The notes under the pieces are model-generated. The model was not told the DNA's origin, ran no database searches, and saw only the letters and a program-made list of their open reading frames with translations. Both the position numbers and the translations under genes were made by a program. From an uncultured Lentisphaerota bacterium (GTDB lineage: Bacteria > Verrucomicrobiota > Kiritimatiellia > CAIQIC01), in NCBI GenBank assembly GCA_903889245.1, contig CAISWQ010000033.1, positions 1 through 64,000 of the forward strand: 64,000 bases of DNA, read 5' to 3'. Positions 1-9,305 of the stretch are shown here, in pieces. Positions within the stretch are counted from its first letter, which is position 1. Every line of letters begins with the position of its first letter.

Positions 1-40
1 GGCGTTCTTTTTCAGTCAACTGCGTGTACTCTCGCTTCAT
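1..40 (-). CDS. 5' end of a probable IS30-family transposase (truncated by window edge)
   Basis: Reverse complement of 1-40 reads MKREYTQLTEKER, resembling the IS30 transposase N-terminus (YTQLTEEERYQI). RBS AAGGAG lies about 8 nt upstream. Confidence 0.55.
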   Translation of the reverse strand, partial: MKREYTQLTEKER

Positions 41-125
41 GGACGGGTCTCCTTGCGGGGGTTGTTAGGTCCAACAACCGTTAGGTGTACCCGTCCGCTT
101 TCGGTGGTGCACTTATTATGTGCAT
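1..125 (-). mobile_element. putative IS30-like insertion sequence, left part only
   Basis: Transposase-like start plus a structured leader (GGACGGGT...ACCCGTCC enclosing GGTTGTT...AACAACC). Exact end not determinable. Confidence 0.4.
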
Positions 126-130
126 GCGGG

Positions 131-172
131 GGCTTGGAAAATTCCGGCTGATTTTTTCCAAGCCTTGGAAAA
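131..172. repeat. TTTTCCAAGSCTTGGAAAA palindrome cluster
   Basis: ggcttggaaaattccggctgattttttccaagccttggaaaa. Confidence 0.85.
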
Positions 173-233
173 CCGCGCGGGCAACCGGGCGGAGCGCGAG
201 GATGCAGGCCCTGTCGGTCCTGCCATCGCTCCC

Positions 234-1289
234 TCACCTGACTGATTTGCCCAGCAGCTCGACCATCGCTTTGCCCATGGCTTCGCCGACGTCCATATAG
301 ACCTTGGCGTTGCCGCCGTAGTGGCTGTTGCCGCTGCCGCCGCGGGCCATGTCGTGAGTATAGACGGTGGCGACGTTGCCTTTGAATTCGGGATGCTTGC
401 CGGTCTTGCCATCCACGGCGAGGTGGGCGTTCAGCACGGTTTCGGTGTTGCCGCCGCAGCCCTTGCTGGCTTCGCCGAGTGTGGCGATGACAAACTTCGC
501 GTCGGGGGCGTTGAAATCTTTGCGGAGCGACTTGATGACGTTGACGAGGTTCTCCTCGTAGTGGACGGAATGGGCCTCGGTGCCGCAGTCGCGCTCGCCC
601 TGCCACCAGAAGAAGCCGGCGACTTCGTAGCCGTCAACGCCGGGCATGTACTTGGCGAGATCGGCGAGGACCGCTTTCGCGTTGGCCACGTCGTCGTCGT
701 ACTGCTTGCCGGCGTACCACGTGATGGGCTTGGGCTCGGTGCCTTTTTCCCAGCGTTCGGGCGAGCCTTTGTAGCCGGGGAAGGTGAACGTCACTTCCTT
801 ACCGGTCTTCTTGTCCTTGCTTGTGTAGTCGTAGCCCTTGGAGCCGGGTGGCAGCAGGTCCCAGCCGAGCGCGCGGTTGCCGATGCAGCTCTTGAGGAGC
901 ATCACCGGTTCGTCAATCGCGCTTCCCAGAACGTGGCCCGTGCCGAATTCGATCCCGATCTTGCCCTTGCCAACCTTGAGCCACTCATTGTGCAGTACGT
1001 TCATCCCGCCGCCGCGACCAACCATGACCTGCACGTTGCGGACGTCGTTCCGCTCCGCCCAGTTGCCGGCGGCGTCCACGAGGTAGGGATAGAGCTTCTC
1101 CGTCTTCACGGCCATCTCCAGCGTCTCGCCCTTCGTGCCGGTGACGTTGCCCATGCCAACCATGTTGGATTGGCCCATCAGCACGAACACCTTCGCCTTC
1201 TTCGCCTGCGCCTCCACCGTCGCGCCCGTGAGCGCGACAACCGCCGCGGCCAGCAGGCACGCGCGCGTGAGGTTTGTTTGCCCGTTCAT
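234..1289 (-). CDS. sialate O-acetylesterase-like (SGNH) secreted esterase
   Basis: Signal peptide then KVFVLMGQSNMVGMGNV (GQSN block), typical of the sialic-acid acetylesterase family. Confidence 0.8.
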   Translation of the reverse strand: MNGQTNLTRACLLAAAVVALTGATVEAQAKKAKVFVLMGQSNMVGMGNVTGTKGETLEMAVKTEKLYPYLVDAAGNWAERNDVRNVQVMVGRGGGMNVLHNEWLKVGKGKIGIEFGTGHVLGSAIDEPVMLLKSCIGNRALGWDLLPPGSKGYDYTSKDKKTGKEVTFTFPGYKGSPERWEKGTEPKPITWYAGKQYDDDVANAKAVLADLAKYMPGVDGYEVAGFFWWQGERDCGTEAHSVHYEENLVNVIKSLRKDFNAPDAKFVIATLGEASKGCGGNTETVLNAHLAVDGKTGKHPEFKGNVATVYTHDMARGGSGNSHYGGNAKVYMDVGEAMGKAMVELLGKSVR

Positions 1290-1339
1290 GGTTCCGCTTC
1301 CTTTCTTTGATTACTGATTACACGGCTGAAAATATGAAC

Positions 1340-3451
1340 CTAGCGCAGCGGTGTGAGGGTGAACTCCTTGATCGCCACGTTGCGGCTCCCTTCCCGGATC
1401 GAGAAGGTGAGCGTGTTCCGGCCCTTGAGCAACTGCAGCTCGGCCGGCTGGGTCTGTTGCCACAAGCCGATGGTGTAAGGGACCGCGACCTCAACCGACT
1501 GCTTGGCGTCGTTCGCCGCGAACAGAAATTTCTGTCCCTCTTGTAGTGTGGCGACCCGCGCGGTCAGCACATATCTGCCCGCTTGCGGCGCCTCAAAGGT
1601 GTACTGCGTTTTCAAGCCGCCGCCGCCCAGCAGTTGCATACCGCCGCCGAAGCTCTTCATGGCGGTCGCCGTTCCCGTGGCCTTGCCGTGGGCCACTGCG
1701 GGGATGGTGATTTTCCCATCCTGATGCACGCTCACCTGCTGGTCGTCCTTGGTGACAGCCGCCGCTTCCACCGTCTGTTGTTCCTGCGGCTCGTTGGCCT
1801 CGGCCAGCTCTTCGCCGAGCGGCCCCAACTTGACCGCCTGCGATGCGAGGAACAGCGCCTCGTAATGCGCGAGGCTGCTCCAGATGCCGCCCTCCACTTT
1901 CTTGCGGCTGTTGTAGGCCGGCTCGCCGAGGATGCGGCTGACCCACTGCGCGCGCAGCACCTTCAGATAGTCCTGCGTATGTTCCCGCGCCTGGGTCTCC
2001 AGCAGAAAATCCGCTCCGCCCAGCGGGGCTTCGTCCTTGTCCCACCAGCTATGCTCGAACCCGGCGCCGAGATTGACGACCCAGCCCTTCGGCGTCCAAT
2101 GGCTCAACGCGGCGTGCTTGTGCTGGGTCACGCCCCACACCGGAATGCCGAAGGCGCGCAGGATGAATCGCCCGAAGAACGCGCGCCGGCCGCACACGCC
2201 GCCGTCCTTGGGGATGTTCTGGTATTCGTTCAGCGTCGGCAGATCGTTCTGCACATTCTGGGAGCCATAGGGGACCTCGGTCTTGACGGCGGCGGAATAA
2301 CGCCAGCCGTAGTTCGAATTGCCGACGTGATCGGGCCGGTACGTCCGCAGCATCTCGCGGCCCCACGCCAGAATTTCGTCCGGCGCATTGCAATCGATGA
2401 CCATCCGATATTCCCACGTCGAAAAATTTTTGAACGCCGGATCCAGCTCGCCGTTGAGATAGGCCTTTTCATAATGCAGGTAGCGCCTGACCGGGTCCAC
2501 GATGGCGGGCGCGTTGGCCTGGGCTTGGGCGTTGTTCTGTTTGATCGGCACGGCGTGCTCCAGGCTGGTGGCCAAGGCCAACCGGTGCAAGACGCCTGCG
2601 TTGGCCTTCGGACTCGCCTGCTGGATCGCCGAATAAATGTCCATCGCCTGGCCATACTTGCCATACGGCGCGCCGCCGGCGATGAGCATCTCCTTCATCA
2701 ATTTGTCATCGGCCAGCAGTTTGGCCTGCAACGCCTCGCGCTGCGGCTGCCCCTGCGCAAACTCCGCCAACCCGCGCGGCGTCGCCGCAGTCAGCACTGT
2801 GCCCTTGACCAGCAACGCATCCAGCTTGTCGCCCGAGAGGAAGGGTTCCACCTCCGCCAGCAGCGCCCGGGCGGCGATGAGTTCGTTGGTGCGCGCCAGG
2901 ACCAGCGCCGCCTGGGCGGACTGATTTGCCTTGCCCTGCGCCGGTTCGCCGGTCTTCGCCTTGTCGAGTTCGGTCTGCGCCTGCTTGATCGCCTTCTCGC
3001 CATCCGCCTTGTTCGCCTGCCATTTCGCGAGGTCTTTTCTGGCTGCTTCGCGCTGCGCCTCCGTGGTCGCGGCCTTGAGGTCGGCCTCCGCCTTGGCGAT
3101 GCCCTGGTTGGCCTTCCCCAGCCAATACTTCTTCCAGTTGGCGATTTTCGCCTGAATATTCCCGGCCTCGCTCGCAGATTTCTGTGTGGCCTCCGCTTTT
3201 TGCTGCGCCGCCTTGAGTGTTGCGCGTGCTTGCTGGAGCGCGGCCTTCTTCTGCTCCGCCACAGCGGGCAAGGCCTTGGCAAGCTCCGCCTGCAAAGCCT
3301 TGAGTTGTTCCGCGTAGTGTGCCGCGAGCCGCTCGCCGTCTTGGGTGAGGACAACCGCGGGTTCCGGTTTCTTGGCCGCCGACACCGTGCCGAGCCCGAT
3401 GGCGGTCGCGGCCAGCAGGCAACCCAGCTTCATGGTTGTTGTGTTTGTCAT
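1340..3451 (-). CDS. secreted coiled-coil protein with transglutaminase-like domain
   Basis: MTNTTTMKLGCLLAATAIGLG signal; Ala/Lys-rich coiled coil; GGVCGRRAFFGRFILRAFGIPVWGVTQ...ALSHWTPKGWVVNLG resembles a Cys/His transglutaminase core. Confidence 0.65.
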   Translation of the reverse strand: MTNTTTMKLGCLLAATAIGLGTVSAAKKPEPAVVLTQDGERLAAHYAEQLKALQAELAKALPAVAEQKKAALQQARATLKAAQQKAEATQKSASEAGNIQAKIANWKKYWLGKANQGIAKAEADLKAATTEAQREAARKDLAKWQANKADGEKAIKQAQTELDKAKTGEPAQGKANQSAQAALVLARTNELIAARALLAEVEPFLSGDKLDALLVKGTVLTAATPRGLAEFAQGQPQREALQAKLLADDKLMKEMLIAGGAPYGKYGQAMDIYSAIQQASPKANAGVLHRLALATSLEHAVPIKQNNAQAQANAPAIVDPVRRYLHYEKAYLNGELDPAFKNFSTWEYRMVIDCNAPDEILAWGREMLRTYRPDHVGNSNYGWRYSAAVKTEVPYGSQNVQNDLPTLNEYQNIPKDGGVCGRRAFFGRFILRAFGIPVWGVTQHKHAALSHWTPKGWVVNLGAGFEHSWWDKDEAPLGGADFLLETQAREHTQDYLKVLRAQWVSRILGEPAYNSRKKVEGGIWSSLAHYEALFLASQAVKLGPLGEELAEANEPQEQQTVEAAAVTKDDQQVSVHQDGKITIPAVAHGKATGTATAMKSFGGGMQLLGGGGLKTQYTFEAPQAGRYVLTARVATLQEGQKFLFAANDAKQSVEVAVPYTIGLWQQTQPAELQLLKGRNTLTFSIREGSRNVAIKEFTLTPLR

Positions 3452-3459
3452 GGTTTGAC

Positions 3460-4734
3460 CTAGACGAGTTCTTCCTTTGCCGCATCCCAGCGCACCATAC
3501 GCTGCTCCTGCTGCGCCTTCAGCGACATCAGAAACGTGGCGGTCTCGATGAACGCCTCGTCGGTCGAGCATTTCGGCGTGCCGCGCGTGCGGATGCAGTT
3601 GATCCAGTCCTGCATGTGGTTGGGCTGCGGCGGCGTCTGGCCGCGCTGGTAGCCCTTGGGCAGGACCGCCTGCTCGTTGTAGCCGGCCGGGATGAGCTGG
3701 AACGTGGTGACGTTGTGCGCGATGTCGTCGAAGCGCAGCGTGGCCTCGCGCCCGCAGATGGTCACCGGCTGGCTGTCGGTGGTGTTCATGCTGCCGGTGA
3801 AGGTGACGGTGCGGCCGAGCTTCTCGAACTGATAGACCGCGCTCCACGTATCCGGCACCTCGCGGTCGTCGCGCAGCAGCGCAATCTGGCCGGCGCTGAC
3901 GCAGCTATCGGGGATGCCGTGGCCGAGCAGGTATTGGACGAAATCCATCTCGTGCGAGAGCAGGTCGCCCGCGTAGCCGGTGCCGTAGGCGTAGTAACAG
4001 CGCCAGTGCCAGAAGTGCCGCTCGTTCCACGGAATCTGCGGCGCCGGGCCGAGCCACTTCGTCCAGTCCACGTTCTTCGCCACCTGCGCCGGGTCGGGCC
4101 GCTGCCACTGGTCATAGTAGCCGTACCAGCGCCAGTTCGGATGCTCCGGCTCCAGCGACTTGAAGCGGCCCGTCCGTACCAGCGTGATCGGGCCGAGGAT
4201 TCCGCTGGCGATCACTTCCTTCGCCTGCGTCGCGCACGTCGCCTGCCGCGCGTGGTGGCCAAGCTGGAACACCGCCTTGCTCTGCTTGAGCGCCGCGCGC
4301 ATCAGCTTCGCCTCCGCGAGCGTTCGCGAGAAGCCCTTCTCGCAGTAGATATCTTTGCCCGCCTGCACCGCATCGAGCACCATCTGGCAGTGCCAATGGT
4401 CCGGCGTCGCGATCACCACCGCGTCCACGTTCTTGTCGGCCAGCAGCTCCCGGTAATCCACATAGGACTTCACGTCGGGATTCTGGCTGCGCTGGGCGGC
4501 CTTCTGCCGGTGCGCCGCATACACATCGCACACCGCGGTGACCTTCACGCCGTCGCAGTTCACGGCCACGTTGAGCAGGTCGCCGCCGCGCGTGCCGATG
4601 CCGATGCAGCCGATCCCGATCGTCTTCGCCGGGGACGCCGCCGTGAGTATTGCCGGGGCCAGCGCCGCGCCCGCCGCGACTTGACCGGTCGCCCGCAAAA
4701 ACTGACGCCGGTTCAACTCCGAGTTTTCCTTCAT
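3460..4734 (-). CDS. Gfo/Idh/MocA family oxidoreductase with Tat-type signal
   Basis: MKENSELNRRQFLRATGQ then IGIGCIGIGTRGGDLL (Rossmann), VVIATPDHWH, CEKGFSRTLAEA. Confidence 0.9.
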   Translation of the reverse strand: MKENSELNRRQFLRATGQVAAGAALAPAILTAASPAKTIGIGCIGIGTRGGDLLNVAVNCDGVKVTAVCDVYAAHRQKAAQRSQNPDVKSYVDYRELLADKNVDAVVIATPDHWHCQMVLDAVQAGKDIYCEKGFSRTLAEAKLMRAALKQSKAVFQLGHHARQATCATQAKEVIASGILGPITLVRTGRFKSLEPEHPNWRWYGYYDQWQRPDPAQVAKNVDWTKWLGPAPQIPWNERHFWHWRCYYAYGTGYAGDLLSHEMDFVQYLLGHGIPDSCVSAGQIALLRDDREVPDTWSAVYQFEKLGRTVTFTGSMNTTDSQPVTICGREATLRFDDIAHNVTTFQLIPAGYNEQAVLPKGYQRGQTPPQPNHMQDWINCIRTRGTPKCSTDEAFIETATFLMSLKAQQEQRMVRWDAAKEELV

Positions 4735-4980
4735 GATGCTGACCTTTCCCATGTGACGAGCTGGCTTCAGTGATACCGTCTGCTGCTTGAAACTGCACCA
4801 GGGTGGCCCGCACGCTCCGTCGCGCGGGCGCAAGCCGTACGCGAAGCGCCCGGCCCACCTTCACAAGCGCAAAAAGACACTGAAAATGTCATGCAAAAGC
4901 GTGGCCTCGCTCCGGCTGGTCCAAGGCACCTGGAAACCGAAGTTGGATGCGGGATACGGTTAACGGGTTTGAAATTCTGG

Positions 4981-5134
4981 CTGACTGGGAGCGGCGGTGT
5001 CTCACCGCCGCAAAACAAACCGAAGCCACCACCAAGCAACGTCGCGGGTGCGGGACATCTTCACAAACCTTGCGTGCAAAGGTCTGGCGTGAGGCTTGCC
5101 TTGCGGCGGCTGGCAAGCCGCCGCTCCCAGTTAG
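4981..5134. repeat. hairpin-ended intergenic repeat element
   Basis: ctgactgggagcggcgg (4981-4997) and ccgccgctcccagttag (5118-5134) are inverted with 1 mismatch; each end has an inner hairpin. Confidence 0.6.
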
Positions 5135-5235
5135 TCGGACGGCACAGCATCGTGCGTGTGACCTTGGCCGCACCTGCGAAGTTGCGCAGCGCGTACAGAC
5201 GGGGCAGAAGAGTGGGAAACTCGGTCGTACCTCGG

Positions 5236-5287
5236 TTTTCAGGAGCCTTGGAAAAACATCCGTAAAACTTTCCAAGGCCTGGAAAAA
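5236..5287. repeat. palindrome cluster, 2 degenerate units
   Basis: ttttcaggagccttggaaaaa...aactttccaaggcctggaaaaa. Confidence 0.75.
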
Positions 5288-5322
5288 CCCGCTGTTGTGC
5301 CGGAACGCGCGTGTTGTCATGG

Positions 5323-6282
5323 TTACTGCGGGCGCATCCCCTTCTTGAAGCCACCGAAACCGTACGGCAACGGCTGGTACTCACCGACGATCTCCACGTT
5401 GGCACGGGCAGCGATTTGATCCTCCAGCCCCAGCGCCCAATAGCAGGCGTTGATGATGAGCCGGCGCAGACCCTCGCTCTGGAGATCGGTGGAGGAACCC
5501 ATCGTCGTGGTGAAGATGCGGTTGGTCGTCGCGGCCTGCCGGAGCCACGCCACCGGCATCATCGGGTCGTTGATGCCCTGCGCTTGTTTGTCGGTCGCGC
5601 GCTTCTTCTGGTGATCGGCGGGCGGATCGGTGGGCTGCATCCCTTTCAGCACCTGACCGCGGACGAGAATCTGCGCGTCAGCCGGCGGATAGGCCTCGTA
5701 CACGTCCGTGTCGCCGAAGATGTCCCCCACCCCACGCAGGATCGGGTGCTGGCGTGACGCCGGCTCGCTGACGCCGCGCGTGGCCTCGAATTTGTGATGC
5801 CCCCAGTGGCTCACCCATTTCTCGCCGAGGACCTGTTTCCCGAAATCGTTATAGGCCTGGTAGGCGCTGTCCTTGCCGAGGGCGAACGCGTGCGTGCTCG
5901 TGCGCAGCGCGACGAACGGTTTGCCCGCGCGGTGATAGGCGACGAAGTGCTGCATCTGCTCATCCGGCCACGCGCGGTGCCGCAGCAGCATGAGGCAGAG
6001 ATCGGCGGAGTCGAGCGCCTTGAGGCCGGGCTCGTTGTCCTTGGCGTTGGGATCAATCTCGCCGGTCTGTTTGTTGATGGCGAACAGGACGGTGCAGCGG
6101 AAGCCGTGGCGCTCCGACAAAATCCGGGCCAGCATCGGCAGGCCTTCCTCGGAGCGGTACTCCTCGTCGCCGCTCAACAAAACGATGTGCTTCTCCGCGC
6201 CGCGTGCGCCGGCAACGATGGTGCCCGTCAGGAGCAGAGCGGCAATACTCATGAACAAACTCGCTATGGTTGGCCTAGGCAT
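5323..6282 (-). CDS. ThuA-like domain protein
   Basis: HIVLLSGDEEYRSEEGLPMLARIL...SWGHHKFEATRGV, ThuA family pattern. Confidence 0.8.
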   Translation of the reverse strand: MPRPTIASLFMSIAALLLTGTIVAGARGAEKHIVLLSGDEEYRSEEGLPMLARILSERHGFRCTVLFAINKQTGEIDPNAKDNEPGLKALDSADLCLMLLRHRAWPDEQMQHFVAYHRAGKPFVALRTSTHAFALGKDSAYQAYNDFGKQVLGEKWVSHWGHHKFEATRGVSEPASRQHPILRGVGDIFGDTDVYEAYPPADAQILVRGQVLKGMQPTDPPADHQKKRATDKQAQGINDPMMPVAWLRQAATTNRIFTTTMGSSTDLQSEGLRRLIINACYWALGLEDQIAARANVEIVGEYQPLPYGFGGFKKGMRPQ

Positions 6283-6363
6283 GGTCCGTCCGATTTGCGC
6301 GCGATGATGCACGGGCGCCCGAACCTTGTCCAGCCCCGACCAAGCCAGGGCGCGGGCCGCTAC

Positions 6364-6399
6364 TCGCCGATGATTTTCACGAGCACGCGCTTGCGGCGG
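6364..6399. repeat. 36-bp direct repeat (left copy), relict of a yjbQ 3' end
   Basis: tcgccgatgattttcacgagcacgcgcttgcggcgg, identical to 8427-8462; minus strand reads [12 protein letters not shown]. Confidence 0.85.
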
Positions 6400-6423
6400 C
6401 AGCCGCAGAACCAGCCACGGGTT

Positions 6424-8400
6424 TCAATTTTTCGGTTCGAGTTTGATCACACGTACGCCGGCTTCCGGCTTTGCGGCTGGAATGGCGACGCTCACGGTGC
6501 CGCCCACAACCGGCGTCGGCAGCAGGACAATTTCGGCGAGTTGGAACATGGACGCATTGTCGTGCACACGCAGGAATTCAAGGCGGTAGTGGGCGAACGC
6601 GGTGCTGTTCGTGATGGTGAAAACCCTGCGGCCATTGCGCTTCTCCCAAACCGGCTCTTCCTTGCGTTCGTCGAGCAGCGTCCACTTCGTGCCGTCGTTG
6701 GAACCGAGGAAGCGCCATGCGGCGGGATCGCGCTCGGGCCGGTCGTTGCCGGAAGTCAGCGCATAGGATGTGACCGGGGGACGTTTCCCGACCACCTCGG
6801 CCTGCCAGACGATCGGGAAACGCTGGCTGTGGCCGAGACACCATTTCGTCGCGGAGTTTTCGTCGTTCGAGGATTCGATGCCTTCCACGCCCGCTCCGGC
6901 GTGCCTGCTCGGGCTGCTGACTTTCAGGCCGCATTCCGCCGGCGCGGTGAAGTCGCCCGACGTCGTGACGGCCAGCTCCTGCGACTCACCCAGGAGGTGC
7001 GCGCGATAGGGGCCGCGTTGCAACGTACCGGAAAGCGCGACGGTGGCGGGACTCTGTTCGCCCTTCTTGCCGGGGATCAGATAGAGATAGCGGACCGCGC
7101 CCTTGGAACTGGCCGGCACAGTGGCGGTCTCGCGCCCTTGCAACGCCCGCGTGCCATAGATGGACTCGCTATTGACCCGCATCCACGCTTCCAGCTTCGC
7201 GAGATTCTCGTAGGCGGCCGGCTCCAGGTCGCCGCTGGCGGTCGGGCCGATGTCGAGCAGGTTGTTGATGCCCGAGGCGCGGCAGCGGACGAGCTCGCCG
7301 ACGACCTCGTTGAACGGGCGGTAAGGATGTTTGGTATACGACCAACTACCCGCCCAGCACGAGCAGAGTTCGCCCCACTCATCGGCCTTGAGGCGCAGAT
7401 CCTCGGGCAGATGGCCTTCCGGCGTGATGTAGTCGGCGCGGCCGTGGAAGCGCGGATTGATGACGATGCCAGGCTGGAGCGCGCGGATGCGCTCGATGGG
7501 GAAAATATCGCCGCGCTGCGGATGCGAAGGGCCGCCATCGAACCACATCACATCTATCTTGCCGTAGCGCGTCAGCAACTCCTCGATCTGGCCGCAGACC
7601 ATTTCCTTGACCGCCTGCTGATGCGCCGCAATCTCTTCCGGCGTGTGCTTCAGTTCGCGCACCTCGTGATCCGGCCCCAGCTCTGGCAGCTTGCCGCGAT
7701 AGCGCGCCGCGGTGCCGCCATACATGTAATTCATGAAGTCGCGCTCGAAGTGCCAGTCGGGGCCGGAGAAATAGAAGCCTACCTTCAGCCCCGCCGCGCG
7801 GCAGCCCGCGACGAATTCCTGCAGCAGGTCGCGCCCCTGCATCGGCGTGTCCTTTGTGTTGAAGCCGCCAAAGGCGGAGGGCCAGAGCGCGAAACCGTTG
7901 TGGTGTTTCGTCGTCAGCACGGCGTACTGGAAGCCCGCCGCCTTCGCCTGCTTCAGCCAGACCTCGGGGTGGAAATTCGTCGGGTTGAATTCCTTCGCCA
8001 GCGCCCAGTAGCCGTTCGGCGTGATCTGCGGCGGTTTGCCGGTCAGGTTATAATCCTTTTCGCGGATGATGCGCGCGAACTCGGCGGGATCATCCTTGAT
8101 GACCTTCGGCGGCTTGGACCACGAGAGCCCGGTGCCCGCGATCATCGGCCACGACGTTTCCAGGCAGCGCACCGACGCCTCGTCCCAGTGCAGGAACAAA
8201 CCCAGTCCCGCCTCCGGGAACCACTGCGCGTCCGGATGCTCCGTGTGCTTGCGGCTTTGCTTCGTTTCCACGACGCCAATCGCTGCGTGCTGCCCCTGCG
8301 CCACCGCGTCGGCGCGGACATTTTCCAAGCCTTGGAAAAACAGCACGGCCAGCGTTCCAATGATTGGAAACCGCGCCTGATTCACGAGGGTGCTTTTCAT
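6424..8400 (-). CDS. alpha-L-fucosidase (GH29)
   Basis: WFPEAGLGLFLHWDEAS, YAVLTTKHHNGFALW, VMWFDGGPS, NNLLDIGPTASGDL. Confidence 0.9.
   Translation of the reverse strand: MKSTLVNQARFPIIGTLAVLFFQGLENVRADAVAQGQHAAIGVVETKQSRKHTEHPDAQWFPEAGLGLFLHWDEASVRCLETSWPMIAGTGLSWSKPPKVIKDDPAEFARIIREKDYNLTGKPPQITPNGYWALAKEFNPTNFHPEVWLKQAKAAGFQYAVLTTKHHNGFALWPSAFGGFNTKDTPMQGRDLLQEFVAGCRAAGLKVGFYFSGPDWHFERDFMNYMYGGTAARYRGKLPELGPDHEVRELKHTPEEIAAHQQAVKEMVCGQIEELLTRYGKIDVMWFDGGPSHPQRGDIFPIERIRALQPGIVINPRFHGRADYITPEGHLPEDLRLKADEWGELCSCWAGSWSYTKHPYRPFNEVVGELVRCRASGINNLLDIGPTASGDLEPAAYENLAKLEAWMRVNSESIYGTRALQGRETATVPASSKGAVRYLYLIPGKKGEQSPATVALSGTLQRGPYRAHLLGESQELAVTTSGDFTAPAECGLKVSSPSRHAGAGVEGIESSNDENSATKWCLGHSQRFPIVWQAEVVGKRPPVTSYALTSGNDRPERDPAAWRFLGSNDGTKWTLLDERKEEPVWEKRNGRRVFTITNSTAFAHYRLEFLRVHDNASMFQLAEIVLLPTPVVGGTVSVAIPAAKPEAGVRVIKLEPKN
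8321..8371. repeat. two palindromic repeat units inside the fucosidase signal-peptide codons
   Basis: ttttccaagccttggaaaaa (8321-8340) and gttccaatgattggaaac (8354-8371). Confidence 0.8.
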
Positions 8401-8422
8401 GTTGTGTGTCTCCCAAACCCGT

Positions 8423-8839
8423 TTAGTCGCCGATGATTTTCACGAGCACGCGCTTGCGGCGGAGCCCATCGAACTCGCCGTAGAAAATCTGTTCCCACGG
8501 CCCGAAGTCGAGGCGGCCTTGCGTCACCGCGCAGACGACCTCGCGGCCCATGATGGTGCGCTTGAGATGTGCATCGCCGTTATCCTCCGCGCCGTTGTGC
8601 GCGTACTGGCTATGCGGCTTCTCCGGCGCGAGCCGCTCCAGCCAGCGCTCGAAGTCGGCGTGCAAGCCGGACTCGTCGTCGTTGATGAACACGCTCGCGG
8701 TGATGTGCATCGCGTTGACAAGGCACAGGCCCTCGCGCACGCCGCTCTCGCGCAGGCACGTCTCGACCTGCGGCGTGATATTGAGGAAGCCGCGCCGCGC
8801 GGGCACCTCGAACCAGAGTTCCTTGCGGTAGCTTTTCAT
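8423..8839 (-). CDS. YjbQ/UPF0047 family protein
   Basis: [39 protein letters not shown]...[18 protein letters not shown]. Confidence 0.85.
   Translation of the reverse strand: MKSYRKELWFEVPARRGFLNITPQVETCLRESGVREGLCLVNAMHITASVFINDDESGLHADFERWLERLAPEKPHSQYAHNGAEDNGDAHLKRTIMGREVVCAVTQGRLDFGPWEQIFYGEFDGLRRKRVLVKIIGD
8427..8462. repeat. 36-bp direct repeat (right copy), native yjbQ 3' end
   Basis: Identical to 6364-6399. Confidence 0.85.
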
Positions 8840-9034
8840 GGCCGGGAGACTAGCCGCCGGCCGCGCGCAGGTAAAGCGATGAAGAGAGCCGCCCGTCAGT
8901 GGTCATTTGTCAGTGGTGCGTTGGTCCCCGGCGCAGTCGTCCGCCAGCAGCGAAACTTCCGTGTGGGCGGGGTTTCCAACCCCGCGACCCCTGCACGAAC
9001 GCAACAGCAAGGCGGGCTGGAAGCCCCACCCGCA

Positions 9035-9135
9035 GCGGAAAATTTTCCAGGGATTGGAAAGTTGAACCGGTGGTTTTTCCAAGCCTTGGATGGCGCGCGG
9101 CGCGCCACAGGAAAAATTTTCCGAGGCTTGGAACA
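9035..9135. repeat. 101-bp direct repeat, left copy (composite palindrome element)
   Basis: gcggaaaattttccagggattggaaagttgaacc...ccgaggcttggaaca, identical to 19375-19475. Confidence 0.95.
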
Positions 9136-9305
9136 ACGGCCTTCCCTCCGCGGAGACGGGGGCTGGGGGAGGTCAAGAATGGATAGGTGGAGGTCAAGAA
9201 TGGTCATTCCCGGCTCAACGCGGGGGGCTATAGTGCGCGCGGTTCGCGGCGGCAGTGGGATGGGGCGCCGGAACATTTGTGCGCCGAGATGGCAGGAGTA
9301 GCAAC

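Noticed and set aside
5794-8436. 880-aa plus-strand ORF
   Set aside because: Antisense to ThuA and fucosidase genes, which have clear family motifs.
8895-8920. gtcagtggtcatttgtcagtggt as a Pho box
   Set aside because: Spacing is not 11 bp and the neighbouring genes are unrelated to phosphate; resembles a dispersed repeat.
9168-9203. ggaggtcaagaatgg direct repeat (21-bp spacing) as an operator
   Set aside because: Looks like part of an intergenic repeat block (aagaatggataggtggaggtcaagaatgg); no second regulatory instance in the window.
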